Assembly: GCA_963735465.1 (NCBI GenBank)
Contig: CAVTLA010000001.1
Location: 682,001 to 746,000 of the forward strand
DNA: 64,000 nt
Source: DASZHJ01 sp963735465
Lineage (GTDB): Bacteria > Pseudomonadota > Alphaproteobacteria > ATCC43930 > CGMCC-115725
Reading direction: 5' to 3'
Under the pieces are notes generated by a model. It was not told where the DNA came from. It ran no database searches and saw only the letters and a program-made list of their open reading frames with translations. Made by a program: the position numbers and the translations under genes. This document shows, piece by piece, positions 1-7,235 of this stretch. The stretch's first letter is position 1. Each line of letters starts with the position of its first letter.

Positions 1-318
1 ATCGTCGCCATCGATCGCTCGGAGTATTGCATCGCCAAGACCGGCGTTTCCATGATGACCGAGCTCTATGCCGTCCGCCTGGCGGAAGCTGGCGTCGGCG
101 TCTTCGAAATCCGGCCGGGCATCATCCGCACCGACATGACCGCCGTGGTCAAGGACCGCTATGACCGGCTGATCGAAGCGGGCGTCTCGCCGGTGCGGCG
201 CTGGGGCGAGCCCGAGGAGATCGGCAAGGTGGCAGCGGCGCTTGCCCGCGGCGAATTTCATTTCAGCACTGGAAGCGTCATCCATGTCGACGGCGGGATG
301 CACATCCACCGCGTCTGA
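1..318 (+). CDS. SDR-family dehydrogenase/reductase, C-terminal part
   Basis: The gene enters from outside the window, so only the last 105 codons are present, in frame 1. The fragment begins just before the YxxxK catalytic pair, read here as YCIAK. It continues with the usual SDR helix (TGVSMMTELYAVRLAEAGV), the PGIIRTDM segment that covers the cofactor, and the closing STGSVIHVDGG motif that ends classical SDR enzymes of the FabG type. It is therefore an NAD(P)-dependent oxidoreductase; the substrate cannot be read from this part. It converges on the LacI-type regulator, whose reading frame runs 61 bases into this gene. With the crotonase next door it may belong to a catabolic cluster extending to the left. 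Confidence 0.9.
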   Translation: MVAIDRSEYCIAKTGVSMMTELYAVRLAEAGVGVFEIRPGIIRTDMTAVVKDRYDRLIEAGVSPVRRWGEPEEIGKVAAALARGEFHFSTGSVIHVDGGMHIHRV

Positions 319-1388
319 GGCGGCGTCAGCGCGAGCTGCCGCGCCGTCTCGGCGGTCCGCTCGAACTCTCGCACCACCAGGCTCGGCTGCAGCACCACCT
401 CCCGGCGCGGCGCCTCCATGTCGGCCATGCGGTCGAGGAGCAGCTGCGCCGCGGCCTCGCCGATCTGGGTCGACTGCACCGCGACTGTCGTGAGCGCCGG
501 CGTCCAGAGCGCCGCCTCCTGCAGATCGTCATATCCGACGACGGCGAAATCCCGGCCCGGCTCCTGTCCGACCTGGCGCAGGCCAAGCATGACGCCGAAG
601 GCGATGACGTCGTTGAAGCAGACGGCGGCGGTCGGGGGCTTGCGCGGGGTCAGCAGCTTCTTGATCGTGTCGAAGCCGAAATTGCGCGTCGGCGGTCCCG
701 GCTGCATCAGCGCCGCGTCCATGGCGATCTCGTAGGCGGCGAGCGCCTGGAGATAGCCCTCCCGGCGCTCGATGCCGGTGGAAGTCCGCTGGGAGCCGCC
801 GATGAAGGCGATCCGGCGATGACCGAGGGACACGAGATGCTCCGTCGCCAGGAACATGCCGCGGCGATGGTCGTTGCCGGCATAGTCGAGGCCGGAGCCC
901 GGCAGGTTGCGCGAGATCAGCACGCAGGGCATGCCGAGCTTCCGAAGGCGGCTCAACGTCGCCGGCTCGCTCCCTTGCACCGGGCAGACGACGAGGCCGT
1001 CGGCATTGTACTCGCGCATGGTCTCGACGAATTCGTCCTGGCGCGCGGGATCCTCATTGGCGTTGCTGAGGAAGACGGTGCGGCCCACCTTGGTGAGGGC
1101 GCGCTCGATGGCGGCGGTGAGCTCGGCGAAGTAGGGGTTCACCAGCTCGTTCATGGAGACGCCGACGGTGTGGGTGCGCTGGGTGCGCAGGCTCGCGGCG
1201 CCGCGGTTGTAGACGTAGCCGAGCTCCCGCACGGATTCGAGGACGCGCTTGCGCGTGGTGTCCGCCACCAGCGGGCTCTTGCGCAGCACCAGGGAGACGG
1301 TGGCGGGGGAGACGCTGGCATGCTCCGCGAGATCGCGCAGCGTGAGGCGCGCCGGCTGAGCCCTGAGCTTGCGGCGCGAGGTCTTCAT
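258..1388 (-). CDS. LacI-family transcriptional regulator
   Basis: A 376-residue DNA-binding regulator. The N-terminal helix-turn-helix (residues about 14-35, LTLRDLAEHASVSPATVSLV) and hinge helix (ESVRELGYVYNRGAASL) are typical of LacI/GalR proteins. The rest is a periplasmic-binding-protein-like effector domain, with the conserved AVCFNDVIAFGVM and VVGYDDL segments. The start at 1388 is chosen because the upstream in-frame codons match nothing in the family and would overlap the crotonase. No strong ribosome binding site is visible. Only 42 bases separate it from the divergent crotonase gene, which suggests that it controls that gene and itself. The last 25 or so residues go past the usual family end and overlap the SDR gene, so the natural C-terminus may be shorter. 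The effector is unknown. Confidence 0.88.
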   Translation of the reverse strand: MKTSRRKLRAQPARLTLRDLAEHASVSPATVSLVLRKSPLVADTTRKRVLESVRELGYVYNRGAASLRTQRTHTVGVSMNELVNPYFAELTAAIERALTKVGRTVFLSNANEDPARQDEFVETMREYNADGLVVCPVQGSEPATLSRLRKLGMPCVLISRNLPGSGLDYAGNDHRRGMFLATEHLVSLGHRRIAFIGGSQRTSTGIERREGYLQALAAYEIAMDAALMQPGPPTRNFGFDTIKKLLTPRKPPTAAVCFNDVIAFGVMLGLRQVGQEPGRDFAVVGYDDLQEAALWTPALTTVAVQSTQIGEAAAQLLLDRMADMEAPRREVVLQPSLVVREFERTAETARQLALTPPQTRWMCIPPSTWMTLPVLK

Positions 1389-1430
1389 CGCACCGGCGCC
1401 ATCGATGCAACAGGATAAGGGGAGGGCACC

Positions 1431-2198
1431 ATGACCGACGCCTTGGGATTCACCGTCGCCGGCGGCATCGCCGAGATCACGCTCAATCGTCCGGAGAAGC
1501 TCAACGCGGTCACTCCCGAGATGGCGGCGGCGATCGAGCGCCATTGCGCCGAACTCGATCGCGACGACGCCGTGCACGTGCTGCTGCTGCGAGGCGCCGG
1601 CGATCGCGCGTTCTCCGCCGGCAGCGATCTCAACTCTTTAGCGGAATATTCCTCGGCGTGGAAGTTCCGCAACCGGTCGGAATACGCGGCCTCCGTGCGC
1701 GGTGTCCGCAAACCGGTGGTGGCCGCGCTCAAGGGCTGGGTCCTCGGCGGCGGCTGCGAGATGGCGCTCGCCGCCGATATCCGGGTCGCCGGCAACAGCA
1801 CCCGCTGCGGCTTTCCCGAGGTGAAGCGCGGCTGGGTCGGCGGCGGCGGCGCCTCGCAGATGCTGCCGCGGATGGTGGGATATGGGCAGGCGATGCGGTT
1901 GCTGCTGACCGGCGACCCCATCGAGGCGGAGGAGGCGCATCGCCTGGGCCTGATCGACATCCTCGTGGAGGACGCGGAGGTGGAGGCGCGGGCACGGGCG
2001 ATCTGCACGCAGCTCGCCGGCTACAGTCCGGTCGCGGTGCAGGCGGTGAAGGCCTCGGTGCGCATGTCCGTCATGGCGCCTCTCGACGCCGGGCTCCGCT
2101 ACGAGAACGAGATGAACACGCTTTGCTTCTCAGCCGGCGACCACATGGAAGGCATCCGCGCCTTCCAGCAGAAACGGCAGGCGGAGTTCAAAAAGTGA
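1431..2198 (+). CDS. Enoyl-CoA hydratase/isomerase (crotonase) family protein
   Basis: A 255-residue crotonase-fold enzyme expected to act on acyl-CoA thioesters. The two oxyanion-hole segments are present (FSAGSDL near residue 62 and VLGGGCEMALAADIRVA near residue 104), as is the FPEVKRG strand whose Glu130 corresponds to the first catalytic glutamate of enoyl-CoA hydratase. The second catalytic glutamate, usually in AMExxLTG, is Arg156 here (YGQAMRLLLTG). Simple hydration is therefore doubtful, and an isomerase, lyase or hydrolase is as likely. The start has a good GGAGGG site a few bases upstream. It is divergent from the LacI-type regulator and followed by a strong palindromic extragenic repeat that probably ends transcription. 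Confidence 0.9.
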   Translation: MTDALGFTVAGGIAEITLNRPEKLNAVTPEMAAAIERHCAELDRDDAVHVLLLRGAGDRAFSAGSDLNSLAEYSSAWKFRNRSEYAASVRGVRKPVVAALKGWVLGGGCEMALAADIRVAGNSTRCGFPEVKRGWVGGGGASQMLPRMVGYGQAMRLLLTGDPIEAEEAHRLGLIDILVEDAEVEARARAICTQLAGYSPVAVQAVKASVRMSVMAPLDAGLRYENEMNTLCFSAGDHMEGIRAFQQKRQAEFKK

Positions 2199-2228
2199 CG
2201 ATGCGAAGGACCGTAAAGTCCTTCGCGT

Positions 2229-2309
2229 CGTCATGGCCGTGCTTGTCACGGCCATCCACGTCTCGAACGCGAAAATTCGTGGATGGCCGGGTCAAGCCCG
2301 GCCATGACG
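2229..2309. repeat. Long palindromic extragenic repeat, likely bidirectional terminator
   Basis: Two 32-base arms (2229-2260 and 2278-2309) are inverted copies of each other with three mismatches and enclose a 17-base loop. The arm begins CGTCATGGCC and ends GGCCATCCACG. Each arm is itself partly self-complementary, with an inner GGCC..GGCC hairpin. Arrays of this CGTCATGGCCGGGCTTG type are scattered between genes in Bradyrhizobium-like genomes. It lies between the ends of two convergent genes (crotonase, and the binding protein that ends at 2326), where it can serve as a terminator for both. No other full copy was noticed in the window. Confidence 0.85.
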
Positions 2310-2325
2310 TAAAACAAGCCAGACC

Positions 2326-3945
2326 TCAGACGCCGGTCACCCCATACATGTCGAGCTGCCAGCCTGCCGCGGTCAGCGGGAACTTGCCCAGGCTCTTGTA
2401 GACGCCGATCTGGTAGACGGGCTGGAACAGGATGAAGTGGTTGGCCTGGTCCACCACGCGCTTCTGCCATTCGATCCAGAGCTCGGCCTGTTTCTTGGGA
2501 TCGCTCTCCTCCGCGGCGCTGTGCACGAGCTTCACGACGTCGTCGGGAGGCGTCCAATGCACGCGCTTGGCGACGCGCTCGACTACTGCCGCCGCCCAGA
2601 GCAGGTTCTCCGCCGCCGGCGGGTTCCAGAAAGTGAGGACGCCGCCCTGCGACTTGCCCGTCGTGAAAGTGGTGCGCAGGTTCACCTGGTCCATGGGATT
2701 GAGCTTGGCCTTGATGCCGACCCGCGCCAGGTCCGCCTGGATCTTCTGGCCCAGGAGCTGATAGGTGACGCCCGCGACGGCGGCGTTGCCGTAGGCGATC
2801 TCGAACTCGAAGCCGTCGGGGAGTCCAGCCTTGGCCAGCAGCTCCTTCGACTTCGCGAGATCCTCGCGGAAGCCGATCTGGCGCGCCACCTGCTCGGTCG
2901 AGCCGCTGACGCCGATCGGCAGGAAGTGCGCCGGGCGCACGGCGGCGCCGCCCAGCAGGGAGTTCTTGATGCCGTCGTAATCGATGGCATAGCCGATCGC
3001 CTGGCGCGCTTCCTTGACCGCCAGCGCCTTGTTGAACTCCGGCTCCTGGGTCAGCGCCATGTAGACGAAATCGAGGCTGGTGAGGGACTCGAGCCGGACG
3101 TCCTTGTCACCCTTCAAGGTGGCGACCTGCTCGGGAATGAGGTTGAAGGCGGCATCGACGTCGCCGCGGCGCAGCGCCAGCAATTGCGCCGCGCTGTCGC
3201 TCATGTGGCGGATGACGATGCGCTCGAAGGGCGGCGTCCCCTGCCAGTAGTTGGGATTGCGCACCAACTGGATCTGGGCGTTCCGCTCCCACTGGGTGAT
3301 GCGATAGGGGCCGGTGCCGGCGGAGTTGCCGTTGAGCCAGGTGGTGGCCTTGTCCTCGTCCTTGGCATTGGCCGACGCGGTGCCGCCGTGCTGCTCCATC
3401 ACCTTGCGCTCCAGCACCACGAACTCCGGCGCCGCGATGATGGTGAGGAGGGGCTCGTTGGGCGCCTTGAGGACGATGTCGAGAGTATGGGGATCGACGA
3501 TGTCGACGTGATCCACATTGGCGATGTACTGGGACGGCTGGTCCTTGAGGTTGATGACGCGGTCGAAGGACCACTTCACGTCCTCGATCGTCATGGCGGC
3601 GCCGCTCGCGAATTTGACGCCGTCGCGCAGCGTGAACCGCCAGCCCTTGCCGTCGGGCGTGCGGGCCCATTTGGTCGCCAGCGCCGGCTTTACATCGATG
3701 TAGTCGCCGGGAGTCATTGTGACGAGGGTGTCGTAGGCCGCCGCCACCGTCATCGGCGAGGTGTATTGAGCGAGCCGCGCCGGATCGAGGGTGATGGTGT
3801 CGCTGATGTCGATGCCGATCACCAGGGTGCTCTTCTTGGCCTGGGCCAGCACCCGGTTGGGAAGCCCGGCGGCAATCGCCACGCCACCGATGCCGAGCGC
3901 CTTCACGAGGTCGCGCCGGCTCATCCAAGCGAATTCCTGAGTCAT
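2326..3945 (-). CDS. Tat-exported ABC transporter substrate-binding protein, family 5 (peptide/nickel type)
   Basis: A 539-residue periplasmic binding protein of the SBP_bac_5 (oligopeptide/dipeptide/nickel) family. It starts with a twin-arginine signal peptide (SRRDLVK at residues 9-15, then a hydrophobic stretch ending VLAQA), so it should be exported folded. Family signatures include DTITLDPARLAQYTSP, the DGVKFASGAAMTIEDVKWSFDRV segment near residue 110, and APNEPLLTIIAAPEFVVL. A GGGAGG site sits five bases before the ATG at 3945. The ATG at 3948 is too close to that site, and a longer start at 3996 has no site. No permease or ATPase lies beside it in the window, so it is an orphan here. 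The ligand is unknown. Confidence 0.9.
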   Translation of the reverse strand: MTQEFAWMSRRDLVKALGIGGVAIAAGLPNRVLAQAKKSTLVIGIDISDTITLDPARLAQYTSPMTVAAAYDTLVTMTPGDYIDVKPALATKWARTPDGKGWRFTLRDGVKFASGAAMTIEDVKWSFDRVINLKDQPSQYIANVDHVDIVDPHTLDIVLKAPNEPLLTIIAAPEFVVLERKVMEQHGGTASANAKDEDKATTWLNGNSAGTGPYRITQWERNAQIQLVRNPNYWQGTPPFERIVIRHMSDSAAQLLALRRGDVDAAFNLIPEQVATLKGDKDVRLESLTSLDFVYMALTQEPEFNKALAVKEARQAIGYAIDYDGIKNSLLGGAAVRPAHFLPIGVSGSTEQVARQIGFREDLAKSKELLAKAGLPDGFEFEIAYGNAAVAGVTYQLLGQKIQADLARVGIKAKLNPMDQVNLRTTFTTGKSQGGVLTFWNPPAAENLLWAAAVVERVAKRVHWTPPDDVVKLVHSAAEESDPKKQAELWIEWQKRVVDQANHFILFQPVYQIGVYKSLGKFPLTAAGWQLDMYGVTGV

Positions 3946-4255
3946 CATTTCCTCCCGATCTTGCGGTTCGTTGGCCGGCGCCGCTTCCGTGGTCACGCGA
4001 CCGTGGTGGACACCGTTTTGTGGTTCCGACTACATGCACGGGGACTGCGCCCGTCCATGCCCGGTGCGGCAACTCTAGCCGCCGTTTAGATCGATTTAAA
4101 GTGGATTGTAGGGAAGGACGATCGCGCGTTCCGCGCGGGCCTCGGTATTGGGAGTTCGGTGATCAGGCTCGGCGGGCATCCACCGGGAGCGGAGAGAGCC
4201 TTGCCGCTCCCACGATCGCAGGACGCGGCGGCCGATGCCGCGAGAGGTAGCTATC
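3946..4255. other. Intergenic region upstream of the orphan binding protein
   Basis: About 310 bases between the start of the binding-protein gene and the end of the small charged-protein gene. The only structure noted is an AT-rich near-palindrome at 4085-4100 (annotated separately) in otherwise GC-rich DNA. Short open frames across this region have no recognisable product and no convincing ribosome binding sites. Confidence 0.6.
4085..4100. promoter_or_regulatory. AT-rich palindrome, possible operator
   Basis: TTTAGATCGATTTAAA is symmetric at seven of eight base pairs and stands out from the GC-rich surroundings. It lies about 140 bases upstream of the binding-protein start, where an operator or activator site would be expected. 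The protein that might bind it is not known. Chance occurrence cannot be excluded. Confidence 0.3.
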
Positions 4256-4483
4256 TCAGGAGGTACGGGACTTGCGCCGCGTGGCGACAAAGGCATTCTT
4301 GGCCGTTTCCCGCTCGGCGGCTTCCTTGGCGAGGCGGAGCTCCCGCAGGCGCGCCACCTTCGAGGCCTCGGCGATCCGCTCCTTGTCGCGCTCTTTCAGA
4401 ACTTCCTCGTTCTGCTTCTTGCCTTTTTCCCACAGCGCCTGCGCCGCGCGCCGCGCCTGGATGTCACGCTCCTCGTTTCGCAT
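4256..4483 (-). CDS. Small highly charged conserved protein downstream of rpsU
   Basis: A 75-residue protein made almost wholly of Arg, Lys, Glu and Ala, predicted to be one long helix or coiled coil (AQALWEKGKKQNEEVLKE and following). There is no signal peptide or membrane segment. It has a good AAGGAG site before the ATG at 4483 and follows rpsU by 30 bases on the same strand, so the two are probably co-transcribed. The sequence shows no function; its place next to a ribosomal protein gene and its basic, helical character would fit an RNA- or ribosome-associated role, but this is inference only. Confidence 0.7.
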   Translation of the reverse strand: MRNEERDIQARRAAQALWEKGKKQNEEVLKERDKERIAEASKVARLRELRLAKEAAERETAKNAFVATRRKSRTS

Positions 4484-4513
4484 GTCAACTCCTTGGCTCC
4501 GCCGTCGTGGCTG

Positions 4514-4717
4514 CTAGTAGCCTTCGCGCTCCATGCGCTTGCGCAGCGCCTTGCGATGACGGCGCACGGCCTCGGCCTTCTCCCGGACCCGGCGCTCGGA
4601 CGGCTTCTCATAGGAGCGCCGACGCTTCATTTCTCGGAAGGTGCCCTCGCGCTGCATCTTCTTCTTGAGGATGCGCAGCGCGCCGTTGACGTCATTGTCG
4701 CGAACAAAAACTTGCAT
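4514..4717 (-). CDS. rpsU: 30S ribosomal protein S21
   Basis: A 67-residue protein with the full S21 pattern: MQVFVRDNDVNGALRILKKK at the start, then the REMKRRRSYEKPSERR block and a basic helical tail. S21 sits on the small ribosomal subunit near the anti-Shine-Dalgarno end of 16S rRNA and assists initiation. The length is normal for alphaproteobacteria, which often carry more than one copy, frequently near cold-shock genes as here. It leads a two-gene unit with the small charged protein. Confidence 0.97.
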   Translation of the reverse strand: MQVFVRDNDVNGALRILKKKMQREGTFREMKRRRSYEKPSERRVREKAEAVRRHRKALRKRMEREGY

Positions 4718-5029
4718 CAGATCGCCTGTCTGAATGTGGAAACCGAGTGAGCTGGCCGCGCCGCTCTCGAGCGCCGCAGCGTCTGGTCTTGCCGATCAGC
4801 GTGATGTGCTCCGGATCGTGACGATGACCGCGGGCTAGCGCGCCGGGGATCGCAACGAAATTTGGATAGCCGGCAGAGAACAGCGCCTAATCGGGCGGAA
4901 ACCGCAATCACGCTGAATCGCGCTTTGCCCCGGTATTATGAGTGCTATCGGGCACTTCCGCAAGCGAGCGTCCTGGGCGGTCCGCCAAAAGAAAACGGGG
5001 CAGCCGAGGCTGCCCCGTCGAAGTCAAAC
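4718..5029. other. Intergenic region between rpsU and the cold-shock gene
   Basis: About 312 bases upstream of rpsU. The right-hand end contains the cold-shock gene terminator (4987-5018). The rest must carry the rpsU promoter and leader on the minus strand, but no convincing -35/-10 pair was found. No gene is supported here. Confidence 0.6.
4987..5018 (-). terminator. Rho-independent terminator of the cold-shock gene
   Basis: Read on the minus strand, a GC-rich hairpin with 11-base arms (ACGGGGCAGCC pairing with GGCTGCCCCGT, two-base loop) is followed directly by a T-rich run (TTTTCTTTT). It starts 12 bases after the stop codon of the cold-shock gene. It is the clearest intrinsic terminator in the window. 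Confidence 0.93.
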
Positions 5030-5236
5030 CTAGGCGCTCTTGAGATTGACCGCCGAGGTCTTGCCTTGCTGGCCGCGCTCAACGTCGAAGCTGAGCTTCT
5101 GGCCTTCCTGAAGATGGCCGATCCCAGACTGCTCCACCGCCGAGATGTGGACGAAGACGTCCTTGGAGCCGTCGTCCGGCTGAATGAAGCCGTAACCCTT
5201 TGTGGGATTGAACCATTTCACAGTGCCGATGGACAT
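5030..5236 (-). CDS. cspA: Cold-shock domain protein (CspA family)
   Basis: A 68-residue single cold-shock domain. RNP1 (KGYGFIQ) and RNP2 (VFVHISAV), the two nucleic-acid-binding motifs, are intact, as is the N-terminal GTVKWFNPTKG strand. Such proteins bind single-stranded RNA and DNA and act as RNA chaperones or antiterminators in the cytoplasm. The gene stands alone, with a candidate sigma-70 promoter at 5369-5397 that gives an mRNA leader of about 125 bases, and a strong terminator after the stop. Long leaders are typical of cold-inducible csp mRNAs, but many alphaproteobacterial csp copies are not cold-induced, so the symbol names the family only. Confidence 0.95.
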   Translation of the reverse strand: MSIGTVKWFNPTKGYGFIQPDDGSKDVFVHISAVEQSGIGHLQEGQKLSFDVERGQQGKTSAVNLKSA

Positions 5237-5368
5237 TTAGTGTCCCTTTCCATACGAGAAAACGCCGCGGCGCGAGTGCACCACGGGCCAAAACTGCAGA
5301 TTGGATGGGACCGGGTCGGGCTAACGAGAGCGGAGACGAGGCCGACCCAAAGAGGATTGACGAAGGGG

Positions 5369-5397
5369 AATGTGGCGTCGGGGAGGTCGGTTGTCAA
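5369..5397 (-). promoter_or_regulatory. Candidate sigma-70 promoter of the cold-shock gene
   Basis: On the minus strand a perfect TTGACA -35 box (5392-5397) is followed after exactly 17 bases by CACATT (5369-5374) as a weak -10 box. Transcription would start near 5362 and give a leader of about 125 bases. The perfect -35 and correct spacing make this the best promoter candidate in the region; the -10 matches consensus at only three positions. Confidence 0.5.
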
Positions 5398-5460
5398 CCT
5401 TGGCGGAACAAATAGTTAACCCGCTATTAGGAGTGATCCCGCGCGCTCGCGACCCGACGC

Positions 5461-6318
5461 CTATCCTTTGACGCCGCCCATGGTCAGCCCGGCGCTCATG
5501 TAGCGGCGGAAGACATAGTAGATCGCCAGCGGCGGCAGCGCGAAGACGATGGAGGCCGCCATCAAATAGTTCCAGGGCGCTTCGTCGCTGTTGAGAAATT
5601 TTCCCAAGGTGACCGGCACCGTGATGGTCTGGTCCGAGGACAGCAGCAGGAACGCGTAGAGATACTCGTTCCACGCCAGCAGAAGGGCGTAGGTGCCCAC
5701 TGCCACCAGCGCCGGTGCCATCAGCGGCAGATAGATCCGGAAGAAGATCTGCGGCGGCGAGGCGCCGTCGATGCGTGCGGCCTCGTCGAGCTCGCGCGGG
5801 ATGCTGGCGCCATACTGCTGGAAGATGAAGATCGCGTAGGGCGTGGCGAAGGTGACCTCCACCGCGATCACCGACCAGGGATTATCCGCCAAGCCATAGC
5901 TCTTCATGATGCGATAGAAGGGGATCGCCAGGAAGGACATCGGTATCACGTAGGTCAGCAGCGCCGTGTTGCTGACGATCCAGCCCATGGGAATTCGCAG
6001 ACGCCCGATCGAGAAGCTGGTAAGCGCGCCGATGAAGAGGGTGAGGAGAGCCACCGCCACGCCGATGAAGAGGCTGTTGCCCATCTGGCGCCAGAAGTGC
6101 TCGAGATACCAGTAGCCTTCGCGGAACACTGCTATGAAGCTGTCGACGGTGGGCTTCGGCGGCCAGACGTTGGAGGCGAAGACGTCCTCTTTCTCCTGCA
6201 CGGCCACCAGGACCATGTTGTAGAGCGGCAGCAACGTCCAGATCAGGACGACGAGGCCAACGAACCCGGCGCCGACGTCGCCGGCCCGGCGCCGCAGCAG
6301 CGCGCGGCCCGCGGTCAC
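5461..6318 (-). CDS. Sugar ABC transporter permease, MalG type
   Basis: A 285-residue inner-membrane permease of the carbohydrate uptake (CUT1) class, with about six hydrophobic segments. The cytoplasmic EAA loop that docks to the ATPase reads EAARIDGASPPQIFFRIYLPLMAP. The C-terminus (YYVFRRYMSAGLTMGGVKG) is a classic MalG-type ending. Translation starts at a GTG that overlaps the stop of the preceding permease, so the two genes are coupled. It is the last gene of a binding protein, MalF-like, MalG-like unit. No ATP-binding subunit is encoded in this unit or elsewhere in the window near a sugar gene, so an ATPase must be supplied from another locus. Confidence 0.93.
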   Translation of the reverse strand: MTAGRALLRRRAGDVGAGFVGLVVLIWTLLPLYNMVLVAVQEKEDVFASNVWPPKPTVDSFIAVFREGYWYLEHFWRQMGNSLFIGVAVALLTLFIGALTSFSIGRLRIPMGWIVSNTALLTYVIPMSFLAIPFYRIMKSYGLADNPWSVIAVEVTFATPYAIFIFQQYGASIPRELDEAARIDGASPPQIFFRIYLPLMAPALVAVGTYALLLAWNEYLYAFLLLSSDQTITVPVTLGKFLNSDEAPWNYLMAASIVFALPPLAIYYVFRRYMSAGLTMGGVKG

Positions 6319-7235
6319 AGCTGCACCTCGCCCTTGGAGAGGCGGCGCATGAGGATGATGACGAGAGGGATCAGCAGCGGCAGGGCGGAGATGACGGCCG
6401 CCATGCCCATGCCGGGATCGCCGAGCTCGAAGGCGTCGCGGATGCCGAGCGTCGCCAGCACATGGGTCTGCAGCGCCGGGCCGCCGCCGCTCACGAAATG
6501 CACGGAGTTGAAATCGCCCAGCGTCCAGATCGTGGAGAGGAGCGTGCAGACGGTATAGAGGCTGGCCATCAGCGGGAACGTCACGTGGAGGAAGCTGCGC
6601 AGGCCGGTGGCGCCATCCACTTCCGCGGCCTCGTAGAGCTCCTTCGGGATCGACATCCGCCCGGCCAGCAGGATGATCGTCCAGAACGGCATCCACTTCC
6701 AGATATAGGCCACGATGACCGAGCCCATGGCGAGGTCGGGACGGTCGAGCCAGGGCGGCCCGTCCATCTGGAAGAGATCCCAGAGCGCGTTGTTGATCAG
6801 ACCCCACTGACCGTTCAGCATCCAGTGGAACGAGATAAAGGTGGGGATCGCCGGCACCGCCCAGGGCAGCACGAAGATCAGCAGCAGTCCCTTGACCCAG
6901 AGCTGCGGCCGCATGAAGAAGCCCGACAGCAGCAGCGCCAGGAACAGCTTCAGGTTCACGCCGACGGCGAGATAGATCAGCGTGTTGACGACGGTCTCGG
7001 CGTAGATGGGATCGGCGAAGAGGGCGCGGTAGCTCGCGGGATTGCTGCCGAGCCAGAGGCCGTAGGCGACGGGATAGAGTACGAAGGCGAGGAACACCGC
7101 CGCATAGGGCAGCAGGAACGCGACGGCCCAGAGAAATTCCGAGCCCTTCAAGCCGCCGCGCCACGCCGCGCTGCCGCGCCGTGCGGTGATCCCGCGCGAC
7201 GCGGCGAGTGCGGAGGTGCGATCCGTCAGCGCCAT
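6315..7235 (-). CDS. Sugar ABC transporter permease, MalF type
   Basis: A 306-residue CUT1-family inner-membrane permease. After a basic N-terminus there are six hydrophobic segments (FLWAVAFLLPYAAVFLAFVL is the first). The EAA loop reads EAAEVDGATGLRSFLHVTFPLM. The ATG at 7235 overlaps the stop of the binding-protein gene (TAATG), which fixes the start and shows coupling; its own stop overlaps the GTG of the MalG-type gene. It pairs with that permease to form the membrane channel. Confidence 0.93.
   Translation of the reverse strand: MALTDRTSALAASRGITARRGSAAWRGGLKGSEFLWAVAFLLPYAAVFLAFVLYPVAYGLWLGSNPASYRALFADPIYAETVVNTLIYLAVGVNLKLFLALLLSGFFMRPQLWVKGLLLIFVLPWAVPAIPTFISFHWMLNGQWGLINNALWDLFQMDGPPWLDRPDLAMGSVIVAYIWKWMPFWTIILLAGRMSIPKELYEAAEVDGATGLRSFLHVTFPLMASLYTVCTLLSTIWTLGDFNSVHFVSGGGPALQTHVLATLGIRDAFELGDPGMGMAAVISALPLLIPLVIILMRRLSKGEVQL

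Noticed and set aside
1389..1430. CATCGATG palindrome (1400-1407) as a LacI-type operator
   Set aside because: Only eight bases are symmetric and they do not show the usual extended LacI half-sites; too short to call in a 42-base gap.
4096..4296. A 66-codon minus-strand frame between the binding protein and the small charged protein
   Set aside because: It overlaps the end of the supported small gene, has no ribosome site and no recognisable sequence.
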